From positions 118,976 to 182,975 of the forward strand of contig NZ_JAEKEZ010000013.1 in the NCBI RefSeq assembly GCF_016650815.1: a stretch of DNA of 64,000 nt, in the 5' to 3' direction. A model generated the notes under the pieces. That model saw only the letters and a list, made by a program, of their open reading frames with translations, ran no database searches and was not told the DNA's origin. Made by a program: the position numbers and the translations under genes. Positions 1 through 9,950 of this stretch are shown here, one piece after another. Each line of letters begins with the position of its first letter. Within the stretch, counting starts at the first letter, position 1. Source of the DNA: Pseudomonas sp. TH31. GTDB lineage: Bacteria > Pseudomonadota > Gammaproteobacteria > Pseudomonadales > Pseudomonadaceae.

Positions 1-16
1 GGTGAGCTCAATCCCA

Positions 17-47
17 TGTAGGAGCTGCCAAAGGCTGCGATCTTTTT
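17..47. repeat. REP-type extragenic repeat (single unit)
   Basis: This is one arm of the Pseudomonas REP family (core TAGGAGCTGCC...GGCTGCGATC ending in a T-run). Complete paired copies occur elsewhere in this window. It lies just beyond the 3' end of lnt and could end its transcript. Confidence 0.6.
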
Positions 48-63
48 ACAGGGGCTGCGAAAC

Positions 64-1587
64 TTAAACGGTTTTCGCAATCCGGCTAGCCAACAGCGCC
101 CAGCCAAATAACAACACACACAGAATAATCAACGGCCACGAACGCCATTCCAGGTACGGCGTCAGGTTGTGCATCGGCACCACTTCGCCATACAGAATGC
201 CGCGTTCAAACTGCGGAATCTGCGCGGTGATCTGCCCGTACGGGTTGATCAAACCGGTCACGCCGTTGTTGGTGGCCCGGATCATCCAGCGGCCAGCCTC
301 AAGCGCGCGCATCTGCGCCATCTGCAAGTGTTGCAGTGGGCCGATGGAGGTGCCGAACCAGGTATCGTTGCTGATGGTCAGCAGCAAATCGCTGCGAGCG
401 GCGAGGCTGGCGGCGAATTCCGGATAGACCACTTCATAGCAAATGAACGGCGCGATCTGATAACCCTTGGCTTGCAGCAGCGGCTGGTCGGCCGGGCCAC
501 GGGCAAAGTCCGACATCGGCAGGTCGAAGAACGCGATCAGCCCGCGCAGCAAGTCCTGCAGCGGAACGTACTCGCCAAACGGCACCAGCTTCTGCTTGAG
601 GTAAGTGCCATCGCCTTCGCCAACCACGGTGATGCCGTTGAAGAAGCGCTTCTCATGACGGACTTCCTGGCGGATCGGTACGCCGGTAATCAGCGCGGTT
701 TTACGTTCGGCGGCGAAATTCCCCATCATGTTCAAGTAGCCCTCGGCAGACTCCTTGAGCACCGGTACCGCCGTTTCCGGCCAGATCAGCAGGTCGACGC
801 GCTTGGAGCTGAAGCTCATGTCGCGGTACAGCGCCAATTGCGAATTAACCTGCGCCGGGTCCCACTTCATGCTTTGTTCGATGTTGCCCTGGATCGCCGC
901 GACACTCAGCGCCGGTCCGGCCGGACTGGTCCAGGCATGCTCCTTGAGCGTGATACCCGCCACCCATGGACCCGCCAGCAGTACAACGCCAGCGGCGATG
1001 AAACCCTTGCGACCCGTGCGAGTCAGGCGTGGAGCGTTCCAGATCAGCGCAGCAGTCAGCGCCAGAACGAAGGACACCAGCCACATTCCGCCCAGCGGTG
1101 CGAGCCCGGCCAGTGGGCCGTTGAGCTGGCTGTAACCGGAATAGAGCCACGGGAAGCCGGTGAGAAACCAGCCACGAAACGCTTCCTGGCCGACCCACAA
1201 CGCGGCAAACGCCAAGGCATCCGCCAGCGGTGCTTCGTTACGGCGCAACCAGCGCGCCCAAAGCCAGGCGGGCAGGGCGAAGAACCAGGCAATCGCCGCG
1301 GTGAAGATCAGCATCAGGAACCCGGCCAGCAACACCGAAGCGCCGCCGAAGTGGTGGATGCTGTAGTAGATCCAGCTAGTGCCGGCGCCAAACAAGCCGA
1401 AACCGAAACACCAGCCACGACCCAAGGCCTGACGCGGGCTCAGTTCACGTAAACCGGCATAGAAGAGCCCGACTGCCAGCAATGCCAGCGGCCAGATATC
1501 GTACGGCGCTAACGCCAGAGTGGTGATTGCACCGGCCGCCACGGCCAGCAGGTTACCGGGCCAGCCGGGGCGGGTTATCCAGCGCAT
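64..1587 (-). CDS. lnt: Apolipoprotein N-acyltransferase Lnt
   Basis: Inner-membrane enzyme that N-acylates the N-terminal cysteine of lipoproteins, the last step of lipoprotein maturation. The 507-residue length is normal for the family. The N-terminal part has several hydrophobic helices (roughly residues 10-220). The periplasmic nitrilase-type domain follows and shows the Glu-Lys-Cys triad contexts WPETAVP, KLVPFGEYVP and FICYEVVYP. A last membrane helix sits near residues 480-500. It is the final gene of a minus-strand run phoH-ybeY-corC-lnt, 14 bp after corC; this order is conserved in Pseudomonas and enteric bacteria. Confidence 0.97.
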   Translation of the reverse strand: MRWITRPGWPGNLLAVAAGAITTLALAPYDIWPLALLAVGLFYAGLRELSPRQALGRGWCFGFGLFGAGTSWIYYSIHHFGGASVLLAGFLMLIFTAAIAWFFALPAWLWARWLRRNEAPLADALAFAALWVGQEAFRGWFLTGFPWLYSGYSQLNGPLAGLAPLGGMWLVSFVLALTAALIWNAPRLTRTGRKGFIAAGVVLLAGPWVAGITLKEHAWTSPAGPALSVAAIQGNIEQSMKWDPAQVNSQLALYRDMSFSSKRVDLLIWPETAVPVLKESAEGYLNMMGNFAAERKTALITGVPIRQEVRHEKRFFNGITVVGEGDGTYLKQKLVPFGEYVPLQDLLRGLIAFFDLPMSDFARGPADQPLLQAKGYQIAPFICYEVVYPEFAASLAARSDLLLTISNDTWFGTSIGPLQHLQMAQMRALEAGRWMIRATNNGVTGLINPYGQITAQIPQFERGILYGEVVPMHNLTPYLEWRSWPLIILCVLLFGWALLASRIAKTV

Positions 1588-1601
1588 TTCAATCCTTAGA
1601 A

Positions 1602-2441
1602 TTACCGAGCGATAGGTGTCAGGCGCAGCAAATGAATCCGACGGCTGTCAGCGTTCAGGATGCGAAAGCGATACGGGCCGATTTCAGTGATTTCGTTGCG
1701 TTTTGGCAAGTGCCCGAACGCGCTCATCACCAGGCCGCCAACGGTGTCGAACTCGTCATCGGAGAACTCGCTGTCGAAGAACTCGTTGAAGTTCTCGATC
1801 GGCGTCAGCGCCTTGATCAGGAAGTCACCACTTGGCAACGGCTTGATGTAGCTGTCTTCTTCGACGTCATGCTCGTCTTCGATGTCGCCGACGATTTGTT
1901 CCAGCACGTCTTCGATGGTCACCAGGCCCGCCACGCCGCCGTATTCGTCAATGACGATGGCCATGTGGTTGTGGTTGGCGCGGAATTCACGCAGCAGCAC
2001 ATTCAGGCGCTTGGACTCCGGCACGAAAGTGGCCGGGCGCAGCAGATCCTTGATGTTGAAGCTGTCGCCGTTCTCCTTGAGGATCAACGGCAGCAAGTCC
2101 TTGGCCAGCAACACGCCCATCACGTCATCGTGGCTTTCGCCGATCACCGGGTAGCGGGAGTGGGCCGAGTCGACCACGGCGGGCAGGAACTCGCGGGGTG
2201 TCTGGGTCGCCTTGATGCTGACCATTTGCGAGCGCGGGACCATGATGTCCCGTACTTGCAGGTCAGCTACCTGGATGGCGCCCTCGACGATGGCCAGCGC
2301 TTCGCTGTCCAGCAATTTGTTTTGGTGTGCGTCGCGCAGCAGCTCCAGCAGCTCCTGGCGGTTCTTCGGCTCGTGGGCAAAAGCCTGGGTGAGCTTACCC
2401 AGCCATGACTTCTGCCCGTTGCTCGATCGATCTTCGCTCAT
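1602..2441 (-). CDS. corC: CorC/HlyC-family CBS-domain protein (magnesium/cobalt efflux associated)
   Basis: A 279-residue soluble protein. It has two CBS domains (about residues 60-185, including VPRSQMVSI, RYPVIGESHDDVMGVL and the IVIDEYGGVAGLVTIEDVLEQIVGDIEDE stretch) and a C-terminal CorC_HlyC domain (about 195-275). In enteric bacteria CorC is linked to Mg2+/Co2+ efflux; its exact role in Pseudomonas is less clear. It starts 5 bp after the ybeY stop and belongs to the same operon. Confidence 0.93.
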   Translation of the reverse strand: MSEDRSSNGQKSWLGKLTQAFAHEPKNRQELLELLRDAHQNKLLDSEALAIVEGAIQVADLQVRDIMVPRSQMVSIKATQTPREFLPAVVDSAHSRYPVIGESHDDVMGVLLAKDLLPLILKENGDSFNIKDLLRPATFVPESKRLNVLLREFRANHNHMAIVIDEYGGVAGLVTIEDVLEQIVGDIEDEHDVEEDSYIKPLPSGDFLIKALTPIENFNEFFDSEFSDDEFDTVGGLVMSAFGHLPKRNEITEIGPYRFRILNADSRRIHLLRLTPIAR

Positions 2442-2446
2442 AGCGA

Positions 2447-2941
2447 TTACTCTGAATCCTTTGTTGTAACGATAGGGGATGTTTCGGTTTCGTCGTCCGC
2501 ATAAGGGTCGGGATAGCCCAACTCTGCAAGCAACGTTCGTTCCAGTGCTTCCATTTCTTCGGCTTCGTCATCATCTATATGGTCGTAACCAAGCAGATGC
2601 AAGCAACCGTGAATGACCAGATGCGCCCAGTGGGCCTTTAGTTCCTTGCCTTGCTCCGCGGCTTCGCGCTCGACCACCGCCACGCAGATCACCAGATCGC
2701 CGAGCAGTGGAATATCGAGAAACTCGTCGGGAACATCGGCCGGGAACGACAAAACGTTGGTGGCGTAGTCTTTCTGCCGCCAGGTGAAGTTCAGTTCGCG
2801 GGCTTCTTCTTCGTCGACCAAACGAATGGTCATTTCAGAATCGGCGGTGCGTTGGCGCAGGGCCAGTTCGCACCATTGGCGGAACTCGGCTTCGCTTGGG
2901 GCGGCTTTCCGGCTTTCAAGCTGCAGATCAAGTTCAAGCAT
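2447..2941 (-). CDS. ybeY: Endoribonuclease YbeY (rRNA maturation factor)
   Basis: Zinc-dependent RNase needed for 16S rRNA 3'-end maturation and ribosome quality control. The diagnostic metal site [11 protein letters not shown] is present near the C-terminus, as is the family motif TNVLSFP. A start 27 nt further upstream is open, but the internal ATG giving [10 protein letters not shown] fits the usual N-terminus and overlaps the end of phoH by 8 nt, which suggests translational coupling. The acidic C-terminal tail after DPYADDE is typical of Pseudomonas orthologs. Confidence 0.95.
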   Translation of the reverse strand: MLELDLQLESRKAAPSEAEFRQWCELALRQRTADSEMTIRLVDEEEARELNFTWRQKDYATNVLSFPADVPDEFLDIPLLGDLVICVAVVEREAAEQGKELKAHWAHLVIHGCLHLLGYDHIDDDEAEEMEALERTLLAELGYPDPYADDETETSPIVTTKDSE

Positions 2942-3938
2942 CGTGGCGTTTGTCCTTTGGGGCTTCATCGGCTACCCGATTCTCGAAGCGCTCGTAGGCT
3001 TCGACGATGCGTTGCACCAGCGGATGGCGCACGACGTCCTTGGGCTTGAAGTGGGTGAAGCTGATGCCCGGCACGTCTTTAAGCACTTCGATCACATGGT
3101 GCAGCCCGGATTTGGTGCCTTTCGGCAGGTCGACCTGGGTGATGTCACCGGTGATGACTGCAGTGGAGCCGAAGCCGATCCGGGTCAGGAACATCTTCAT
3201 CTGTTCGACGGTGGTGTTCTGGCTTTCGTCGAGGATGATGAAGCTGTTGTTCAGCGTGCGGCCGCGCATGTAGGCCAGCGGCGCGACTTCGATCACCTGG
3301 CGCTCGATCAGCTTGGCCACGTGTTCAAAGCCGAGCATTTCGTAGAGCGCGTCGTACAGCGGACGCAGGTACGGGTCGATCTTCTGGGACAGGTCACCGG
3401 GCAGGAAGCCGAGCTTTTCGCCCGCTTCAACCGCCGGGCGCACCAGCAGGATGCGACGAATCTGCTCGCGTTCCAGCGCGTCTACCGCGCAGGCAACGGC
3501 CAGATAGGTCTTGCCGGTACCGGCGGGGCCGATGCCGAAATTGATGTCGTTACCGAGAATTTCCTTCACGTAGCGCAACTGATTCAAGCCGCGAGGGCGA
3601 ATCATGCCTTTTTTGGTGCGCAGGGCGACGGAGGGTTCGGCGGGGGAGACGTTGTCCATTTCCTCGACGGCCGATTCCTGCAGGAACAGGTGAACCATGT
3701 CCGGCGACAGCTCGGTACCCTTGGTTTCCCGGTACAGACGGCGCAGGAGGTTTTCCGCGGAGGTGGTGTGCTGGGGTTCGCCGATCAGTTCGAACTGGTT
3801 TCCGCGATTGCGGATCTCGATGGTCAGGCGTTGTTCGATCAAGCGCAGATGCTCGTCGAATTGCCCGCACAGATTGGCGAAGCGGCGAGCCTCAAAGGGC
3901 TCGAGGATAAAGCGATGTGGTTCGATGGGTGCGTTCAA
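2934..3938 (-). CDS. ybeZ: PhoH-family ATPase (YbeZ)
   Basis: P-loop ATPase of the PhoH/YbeZ type, a functional partner of YbeY in rRNA processing. Walker A is GPAGTGKTY and the Walker B region is [11 protein letters not shown], followed by [13 protein letters not shown]. The reading frame is open far upstream into a REP sequence. No ATG precedes the conserved [10 protein letters not shown]-terminus, so the TTG at 3936-3938 is the most likely start (334 residues). It is the first gene of the phoH-ybeY-corC-lnt run. Confidence 0.9.
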   Translation of the reverse strand: MNAPIEPHRFILEPFEARRFANLCGQFDEHLRLIEQRLTIEIRNRGNQFELIGEPQHTTSAENLLRRLYRETKGTELSPDMVHLFLQESAVEEMDNVSPAEPSVALRTKKGMIRPRGLNQLRYVKEILGNDINFGIGPAGTGKTYLAVACAVDALEREQIRRILLVRPAVEAGEKLGFLPGDLSQKIDPYLRPLYDALYEMLGFEHVAKLIERQVIEVAPLAYMRGRTLNNSFIILDESQNTTVEQMKMFLTRIGFGSTAVITGDITQVDLPKGTKSGLHHVIEVLKDVPGISFTHFKPKDVVRHPLVQRIVEAYERFENRVADEAPKDKRHDA

Positions 3939-4038
3939 GGTCGTATTTAGCCGCCCTGGGGCAATTAAGATGAAATCAAGGATAACGCCAGCGGGCTGGG
4001 TACGAAAGCTCTTAAATAACCCAGGGCCAAACACCATA

Positions 4039-4138
4039 CCTGTAGGAGCAAAGCTTGCTCGCGATGAACGATAACGCGGTCTATCAGACAGACCGCGGCG
4101 TGGCCATCGCGGGCAAGCCATGCTCCTACGGGTTTTGT
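4039..4138. repeat. REP pair (inverted, 'GTAGGAGCAAAGCTTGCTCGCGATG' type)
   Basis: Two inverted REP units (CTGTAGGAGCAAAGCTTGCT and GGGCAAGCCATGCTCCTACGGG) are separated by about 45 bp between miaB and phoH. They can form a long hairpin and may end transcription of miaB. Confidence 0.7.
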
Positions 4139-4143
4139 GGCGA

Positions 4144-5472
4144 TTATTGGATCAACGACCCCCGCAACGAATGCGGCTGCGCAGCATCAATGTGCACGTC
4201 GGCGAACTGGCCAATCAGGGTTGGATTGTCGCAGCGGAAGTTGACGATACGGTTATTCTCCGTCCGGCCTTGCAGCTCACCAGGGTCTTTTTTCGAATAA
4301 TCGGTGACCAAAATGCGCTGGGTCGAGCCAACCATTTGTCGGCTGATCTCGAAACCCTGCTGGTTCAGGCGATGTTGCAACGCGTTCAAACGTTCTTTTT
4401 TCAACGCTTCCGGCGTGTCGTCGGCCAAGTCTGCCGCCGGGGTGCCCGGGCGCTGGCTATAAACGAACGAATAGGAGAAGTCGAAACCGACGTCCTCGAT
4501 CAGCTTCATGGTCTGTTCGAAGTCTTTCTCGGTCTCGCCCGGGAAACCGACGATGAAGTCCGAGCTGATGCAGATGCCCGGTACTGCAGCCCGCAGCTTG
4601 CGCAGTTTGGATTTGTATTCCAGCGCGGTGTGGTTGCGCTTCATCGCCGACAGAATCCGGTCCGAACCCGACTGCACCGGCAAGTGCAGGTGTTTGACCA
4701 GTTCCGGTACGTCGGCGTGGGCCTGGATCAGGCTGTCGGAGAATTCCAGCGGGTGCGAAGTGGTGTAGCGAATGCGGTCGATGCCATCGACGGCGGCCAC
4801 TACGCGGATCAGTTCGGCGAGATCCGCCAGGCGACCGTCGTGAGTGGTGCCGCGATAGCCGTTGACGTTTTGCCCCAGCAGAGTCACTTCACGTACGCCG
4901 TTTTCGGCCAGGTGAATGATCTCGGCGATCACGTCGTCGAACGGGCGGCTGACTTCTTCACCGCGGGTGTAAGGCACCACGCAGAACGTGCAGTACTTGC
5001 TGCAGCCTTCCATGACCGACACATAAGCGCTCGGGCCATCGATGCGCGGCTCGGGCAAGTGGTCGAATTTTTCGATTTCCGGGAACGAGATGTCCACTTG
5101 CGGCAGCTTGGTGGCGCGGGCGGCGTCGATCATTTCCGGCAGGCGATGCAGGGTTTGCGGGCCGAACACCACGTCAACGTACGGCGCGCGATCACGGATC
5201 GCAGCGCCTTCCTGGCTGGCCACGCAACCGCCGACAGCGATTACCATGTCCGGGTTGGCCAGTTTCAGTTCGCGCCAGCGACCCAGTTGGGAGTACACCC
5301 GGTCCTGGGCGCGTTCGCGGATCGAGCAGGTGTTGAGCAGGATGACGTCGGCGTCTTCAGCGCGCGCGGTGACTTCCAGGGCCTGATGTTCGCCCAGCAG
5401 ATCGACCATGCGCGAGCTGTCGTACTCGTTCATCTGACAACCGTGGGTTTCGATGTAAAGCTTCTTGGCCAT
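4144..5472 (-). CDS. miaB: tRNA-2-methylthio-N6-dimethylallyladenosine synthase MiaB
   Basis: Radical-SAM methylthiotransferase that adds a methylthio group to i6A37 of tRNAs. It has an N-terminal UPF0004 domain ([15 protein letters not shown]), the radical-SAM cluster [15 protein letters not shown] and a C-terminal TRAM domain. The other iron-sulphur cysteines are in LLNTCSIRE and VGGCVAS. A 16-residue upstream extension is open, but the ATG giving [11 protein letters not shown] fits family members (442 residues). It is divergent from the DUF1820 gene across a short promoter region. Confidence 0.97.
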   Translation of the reverse strand: MAKKLYIETHGCQMNEYDSSRMVDLLGEHQALEVTARAEDADVILLNTCSIRERAQDRVYSQLGRWRELKLANPDMVIAVGGCVASQEGAAIRDRAPYVDVVFGPQTLHRLPEMIDAARATKLPQVDISFPEIEKFDHLPEPRIDGPSAYVSVMEGCSKYCTFCVVPYTRGEEVSRPFDDVIAEIIHLAENGVREVTLLGQNVNGYRGTTHDGRLADLAELIRVVAAVDGIDRIRYTTSHPLEFSDSLIQAHADVPELVKHLHLPVQSGSDRILSAMKRNHTALEYKSKLRKLRAAVPGICISSDFIVGFPGETEKDFEQTMKLIEDVGFDFSYSFVYSQRPGTPAADLADDTPEALKKERLNALQHRLNQQGFEISRQMVGSTQRILVTDYSKKDPGELQGRTENNRIVNFRCDNPTLIGQFADVHIDAAQPHSLRGSLIQ

Positions 5473-5520
5473 GGAAAGAGTCATCACGTGATTCAAAGAA
5501 CCGCGCATTATAGGGAACAT

Positions 5521-5607
5521 GTCCCAAGGTTCCTACCGCTGTGCGTCCGGTGGCTATGCTATAGTTCGCGCCCTCATTTTTATCCCCCAATGTGTTGCCC
5601 GCCCACC
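5521..5607 (+). promoter_or_regulatory. Divergent promoter region between miaB and the DUF1820 gene
   Basis: A short non-coding stretch holding TATGCTATAGT at about 5555-5565, a plausible sigma-70 -10 element for the rightward gene. The -35 is not clear. A GGCTATGCTA string recurs ahead of ladS (9842-9851). Confidence 0.35.
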
Positions 5608-5937
5608 ATGACCAAACGTGAAGCCCCAATCTACAAGGTGATTTTCCTCAACCAGGGCCAGGTGTACGAAATGTATGCCAAGCAGATCTATCAAAGTGAT
5701 CTGTGGGGCTTCCTGGAAGTGGAAGAGTTCGTCTTTGGCGAGCGCACGCAAGTGGTCGTCGATCCGAGCGAAGAGAAACTCAAGGCTCAGTTCGAAGGCG
5801 TGGTGCGCAGTTTTGTGCCGATGCATTCGATCGTGCGCATCGACGAAGTCGAGCGCCTCGGCACGCCGAAAATCAGCGAAGCCCGCGGCGCGGTCGGCAA
5901 TGTGATGCCGTTTCCGATGCCGATGCCTGAGAAGTAG
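5608..5937 (+). CDS. DUF1820 family protein
   Basis: A 109-residue conserved protein of unknown function, present next to miaB in pseudomonads (PAO1 PA3979 position). Its start is MTKREAPIYKVIF, and it has the core motif IYQSDLWGFLEVEEFVFG and a proline/methionine-rich tail. There is no signal peptide or membrane segment. The upstream open frame on this strand is the antisense of miaB and is ignored. Confidence 0.85.
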   Translation: MTKREAPIYKVIFLNQGQVYEMYAKQIYQSDLWGFLEVEEFVFGERTQVVVDPSEEKLKAQFEGVVRSFVPMHSIVRIDEVERLGTPKISEARGAVGNVMPFPMPMPEK

Positions 5938-5955
5938 GCCTTAAACCGAGTCGCC

Positions 5956-6048
5956 CCAATCGCGGGCAAGCCTTGCTCCTACAGATTGTGTGACCTCGAA
6001 TGCGGGCAACACGAACCCTGTAGGAGCAAGGCTTGCCCGCGATTGCGT
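5956..6048. repeat. REP pair
   Basis: Inverted REP units (CGCGGGCAAGCCTTGCTCCTACAG type) lie at the convergent ends of the DUF1820 gene and the Sel1 gene, and probably act as a bidirectional terminator. Confidence 0.65.
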
Positions 6049-6068
6049 CATCAAGGTCGATAAAGAAA

Positions 6069-6623
6069 CTAAGGCAGTGGCGAAAACGGCGTACGCCCAT
6101 CGGCGCTCTGCAATTCCATCAGGTATTTACGGAAGATTTGCCCCAGCACCTGGGTCGCAACTTCCAGATCTTCGCGCGGCATCTTCTCGGCGACTTCGTC
6201 GGCGGTGTCCAGCGCATCTTCTGCGCCATTGACCGCGGCCATTTTCAGCACGATATACGCCTGAACGTTATTGGCCGGCACGCCTTCGCCGTGGAAAAAC
6301 ATGGTACCGAGTTTGAATTGCGCCTGGGCATGGCCTTGCAGCGAAGCTTTTTCGAAAAAGGCCAAGGCTTTATTGAGGTCGCGCGGGGCGCTTTTGCCGT
6401 CGTAGTAGAACTCACCCAACTCGTATTGCGCTTGAGCATCCCCTTCATCCGACGCTTTCTGGCAGGCGGCGAGCGCTTGCGTCAGGTCTTGCGACTGAGT
6501 ATTGAGGGTGCAGCGACCCATTGCTGGGATCAACAACGAGTTGCCGCCTGCTTGTGCGAGCGCGAGCAGGGGCTGAAGGAGCAACAGGCAGCCCAATGCA
6601 AGGGTGCGGCCGGTGCGGTTCAT
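6069..6623 (-). CDS. Exported Sel1-repeat (tetratricopeptide-like) protein
   Basis: A 184-residue protein with a signal peptide (MNRTGRTLALGCLLLLQPLLALAQA, cleavage after AQA). It contains Sel1-like repeats of about 36 residues, for example GDAQAQYELGEFYYDG and GHAQAQFKLGTMFFHGEG. Sel1 proteins are usually periplasmic or envelope scaffolds; no specific function can be read here. It sits between hemL and DUF1820 as in other pseudomonads (PA3978 position). The annotated start is the ATG before the signal peptide, not an upstream one. Confidence 0.85.
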   Translation of the reverse strand: MNRTGRTLALGCLLLLQPLLALAQAGGNSLLIPAMGRCTLNTQSQDLTQALAACQKASDEGDAQAQYELGEFYYDGKSAPRDLNKALAFFEKASLQGHAQAQFKLGTMFFHGEGVPANNVQAYIVLKMAAVNGAEDALDTADEVAEKMPREDLEVATQVLGQIFRKYLMELQSADGRTPFSPLP

Positions 6624-6847
6624 GAGAATCGACTTACCTCTGAAGGGCGCGCGGACCCGTTGAGGGATCCAATAAGCGCGCATTATGAAATAAGCAGGGC
6701 CAACCTTACAAAGTCTTTACTCGTTTTTCTGCTGCGCGGGGAATATATCGCCCACTTTGCGGGAGATTATTGGCACAAGAGCAGGAAAAGAGGCAGGAAT
6801 GTAGGTAAAAGCTGACGCTGGCAATCGCCAACGTCAGCGGCACAGCG

Positions 6848-8131
6848 TTATTTCAGTGCGGCGAAAGCACGCTCGGCGGCATCCAGCGTCAGTTTCAACT
6901 CGGTTTCACCGTGAGCGATCGAGGTGAAACCGGCTTCGAAGGCACTCGGCGCCAGGTACACGCCACCTTCCAGCATCAGGTGGAAGAAGCGTTTGAACAG
7001 ATTGGCGTCGCTGGACATCACGTCATCGAAAGTGACGATGTCGTCAGCGCCGCTGAAGTACAGGCCGAACATGCCGCCAGCCTGAGTGGTTACGAATGGA
7101 ATGCCTGCAGCATCGGCACGCTGTTGCAGGCCATCGAGCAGGCGGCTGGTGTAGTCGCTCAGCTCGGCGTGGAAACCCGGACGGCTGATCAGGCGCAGGG
7201 TGGTCAGGCCGGCAGCCATGGCCAGCGGGTTACCCGACAAGGTGCCTGCCTGATACACCGGGCCCAGTGGAGCGATGTGCGACATGATTTCGCGCCTGCC
7301 GCCGAAGCAGCCAACCGGCATGCCGCCACCGATGATCTTGCCGAAGGTGCTCAGGTCCGGCGTCACGCCGAAGTGCGCCTGGGCACCGCCGAGGGCAACA
7401 CGAAAACCGGTCATCACTTCATCGAAGATCAGCACCACGCCGTGCTTGTCGCACAACGTACGCAGGCCTTCGAGGAAACCCGGCGCCGGTGGCACGCAGT
7501 TCATGTTGCCGGCCACTGGCTCGACGATGATGCAGGCCACGTTCTGGCCGACTTCGGCGAGCATGGTTTCCACGGCGTCGATGTCGTTGAACGGCAGGGT
7601 CAGGGTGTGTTTGGCAAAGTCTGCCGGCACACCGGCGGAGCTCGGTACGCCTTGGGTCAGCAGGCCGGAACCGGCCTTGACCAGCAGGCTGTCGGAGTGA
7701 CCGTGGTAGCAGCCTTCGAACTTGATGATGTCGTCGCGGCCGGTGAAACCACGGGCCAGGCGAATCGCACTCATGGTCGCTTCGGTGCCGGAGCTGACCA
7801 TGCGCACCATTTCCATCGACGGCACGATCGAGCAGACCAGGTCAGCCATCTCGGTTTCCATCGCGGTCGGGGCGCCGTAGGACAGACCGTGTTCCAGCTG
7901 TTTACGCACTGCGTCCAGCACGTCCGGGTGGCTGTGGCCGAGAATCATCGGCCCCCAGGAACCGACGTAATCCACATAACGCTTGTCGTCTTCGTCGGTG
8001 ACGTAGGCGCCTTCTGCGTGTTTGAAGAACAACGGCGTACCGCCAACGCTCTTGAACGCGCGGACTGGCGAGTTCACGCCACCGGGAATGTGTTTCTGGG
8101 CATTGGCAAACAGGGTTTCGGAACGAGACAT
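6848..8131 (-). CDS. hemL: Glutamate-1-semialdehyde 2,1-aminomutase
   Basis: PLP enzyme converting glutamate-1-semialdehyde to 5-aminolevulinate in the C5 pathway of tetrapyrrole synthesis. The 427 residues are full length. Recognisable motifs are [15 protein letters not shown] at the N-terminus, the PLP-lysine context [13 protein letters not shown], and [13 protein letters not shown]. The start is the ATG giving MSRSETLF. It lies 17 bp downstream of thiE on the same strand. Confidence 0.97.
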   Translation of the reverse strand: MSRSETLFANAQKHIPGGVNSPVRAFKSVGGTPLFFKHAEGAYVTDEDDKRYVDYVGSWGPMILGHSHPDVLDAVRKQLEHGLSYGAPTAMETEMADLVCSIVPSMEMVRMVSSGTEATMSAIRLARGFTGRDDIIKFEGCYHGHSDSLLVKAGSGLLTQGVPSSAGVPADFAKHTLTLPFNDIDAVETMLAEVGQNVACIIVEPVAGNMNCVPPAPGFLEGLRTLCDKHGVVLIFDEVMTGFRVALGGAQAHFGVTPDLSTFGKIIGGGMPVGCFGGRREIMSHIAPLGPVYQAGTLSGNPLAMAAGLTTLRLISRPGFHAELSDYTSRLLDGLQQRADAAGIPFVTTQAGGMFGLYFSGADDIVTFDDVMSSDANLFKRFFHLMLEGGVYLAPSAFEAGFTSIAHGETELKLTLDAAERAFAALK

Positions 8132-8148
8132 GATCGGGCTCTCAAACA

Positions 8149-8772
8149 TCAGGATTTGAACAATTCGTTAAAGGCGCGGGCGCGGCGGGTCACGTCAACC
8201 GTGCTCTCGGCGCCGAACAGGCCATGGACCACCGCCAGCAGATCGACCCCGTGGGCCACCAGCGGCGCAGCGTTTTCCAGGGTAATGCCGCCAATCGCGC
8301 AAATCGGCAGGTGCAGTTTGCTGCGGGCCTGGTCGAGCAGGTCGAGGCTGCAGGTCGGTGCACCGGGTTTGGTGTTGGAGTTGAAGAAGCGGCCGAAGGC
8401 AACGTAACTGGCGCCTTCCTTTGCTGCTTGCTCGGCGAGTTCGAGTTGCGCGTGGCAGGTCGAACCGATGATGGCCTGGCGACCGAGCAACGCGCGGGCC
8501 GGGGTCAGCGGGCCATCGGTCTGGCCCAGGTGCACGCCGACGTTCAGGCGTGCGGCCAGCTCGGCGTCGTCGTTGATGATCAGCTGGGTTTTGTAGCGGT
8601 CACACAAGTCGCGCAGGGCTTCGGCTTCGCGCAGACGGCGGGCCTCGTCGCTGCTCTTGTCGCGATACTGCAGCAGGGTGACGCCGCCTTCCAGCGCCGC
8701 CTCCACGTACTCGAGAAATTTACCGGCCAGCAACTGGCTGTCGGTAATGGCGTACAGGCCACGTAGTTTCAT
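8149..8772 (-). CDS. thiE: Thiamine-phosphate synthase
   Basis: Couples HMP-pyrophosphate and HET-phosphate to thiamine monophosphate. It is a 207-residue TIM barrel with family motifs [37 protein letters not shown] and AIGGIT. It is transcribed after thiD with a 32-bp gap and followed closely by hemL, as in PAO1. Confidence 0.96.
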   Translation of the reverse strand: MKLRGLYAITDSQLLAGKFLEYVEAALEGGVTLLQYRDKSSDEARRLREAEALRDLCDRYKTQLIINDDAELAARLNVGVHLGQTDGPLTPARALLGRQAIIGSTCHAQLELAEQAAKEGASYVAFGRFFNSNTKPGAPTCSLDLLDQARSKLHLPICAIGGITLENAAPLVAHGVDLLAVVHGLFGAESTVDVTRRARAFNELFKS

Positions 8773-8804
8773 CGGACAAGCCTCTGCGCTTTACGCATTG
8801 AAAG

Positions 8805-9602
8805 TTACGAACAGAAATCCAGCGGCAGGCGGCGCGGCACGAACTGGCCCTTGCCCAGTTGTTCGGCATCACGCAGGGTGCGCCATGTGTAGTTAAGCGC
8901 GGTCTGTACGGCGCTGACGAGGTTTTCGCCCTGGGCCAGACGGCCGGCCAAGGCGCTGGCCAGGGTGCAGCCGGAACCGTGATAATTGCCGGGCAAACGC
9001 TGGCAGGTGAAGGTTTCGCGGCGACCGTCGCGGCTGTACAGGCGATTGTGGATTTCGTGTTCGTCGCCATGACCGCCGGTGATCAGCAGGTGTTTGACGA
9101 AGGGCAGGAGCTTTTCAGCGCACTCGTCCGCGGTGCCTTCGGGCAGTTCGGCGAGGATGCGGGCTTCGGGAAGGTTAGGGGTGGCGATGATCGAGAGCGG
9201 CAGCAGCCGTTCGCGCATGGCGTAGCCGACTTCGTCCTTGCCCAGGCGTCCGCCGCCACCGGCGCGCAGCACCGGGTCACAGACCACCGGCAAGTGCGGG
9301 TGCGCCGAGAGCAGTTCGACCACGGTGTCGACCATTTCCAGGGAGCCGAGCATGCCCAGTTTCACGGCCGCGACTTCGGAGTCGTTGAGCACGGCGTTGG
9401 CCTGGGCCAACACCCACTCACGGTCGAGGACGCGAAAGTCAGTGACGTTAACCGTGTCTTGCACGGTCAGGGCGGTGACGGCCGGGGCCGCATGACAACC
9501 CTGAGCGAGCAGGGCTTCAATATCTGCCTGCAAGCCGGCGCCACCACTTGGGTCGTGGCCGGAGAGACAGAGGACAACGGGGCGAGAGCTGTAGATATTC
9601 AT
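8805..9602 (-). CDS. thiD: Hydroxymethylpyrimidine/phosphomethylpyrimidine kinase
   Basis: Phosphorylates HMP twice for thiamine synthesis. Ribokinase-like fold of 265 residues, with the N-terminal CLSGHDPSGGAGLQADIEA motif and the C-terminal anion-hole motif GSGCTLASALA. An upstream in-frame extension runs into a REP sequence and is rejected; the ATG giving MNIYSSRPVVL fits the family. First gene of thiD-thiE-hemL. Confidence 0.95.
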   Translation of the reverse strand: MNIYSSRPVVLCLSGHDPSGGAGLQADIEALLAQGCHAAPAVTALTVQDTVNVTDFRVLDREWVLAQANAVLNDSEVAAVKLGMLGSLEMVDTVVELLSAHPHLPVVCDPVLRAGGGGRLGKDEVGYAMRERLLPLSIIATPNLPEARILAELPEGTADECAEKLLPFVKHLLITGGHGDEHEIHNRLYSRDGRRETFTCQRLPGNYHGSGCTLASALAGRLAQGENLVSAVQTALNYTWRTLRDAEQLGKGQFVPRRLPLDFCS

Positions 9603-9647
9603 GGTGCGCGAGCTTACCACCAAAGAGGTTTTTTTCGATCTCGGGAA

Positions 9648-9734
9648 GATCAAAAGATCGCAGGCTTCGCCAGCTCCTACAGAGACCGTGAGCAGATCCA
9701 AAACCGTAGGAGCTGCCGAAGGCTGCGATCTTTT
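9648..9734. repeat. REP pair
   Basis: An inverted pair beginning AAGATCAAAAGATCGCAGGC and ending GGCTGCGATCTTTTT. It lies directly upstream of thiD. Confidence 0.75.
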
Positions 9735-9755
9735 TGTAACACTCTGACCAGGCAA

Positions 9756-9950
9756 ACAGCTCTAGCTCAATGCATAGCGCTGAAACGCCCGTTCTAGAGC
9801 CTCTGCAGGAAAAATTTCAATGGTGCTCAATGGCCACCAACGGCTATGCTAGAGTGGATCCAAACCAATAACAGGTAATACCGGTTTTACGTCTACTCAA
9901 AAGGAATGGGGGCTTCCTGACACAACCGGACAGGCCACGCTGGGGCTTAA
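9756..9950 (+). promoter_or_regulatory. ladS upstream region
   Basis: Non-coding DNA ahead of ladS. It contains GGCTATGCTAGAGT at about 9842-9855, which resembles a -10 region. No riboswitch or clear operator was seen. Confidence 0.3.

Noticed and set aside
169..1452. Long plus-strand ORF opposite lnt, and similar long ORFs opposite hrpB, envZ, hemL and amn
   Set aside because: High-GC antisense shadows of conserved genes, with low-complexity Arg/His/Gln-rich composition and no recognisable domain.
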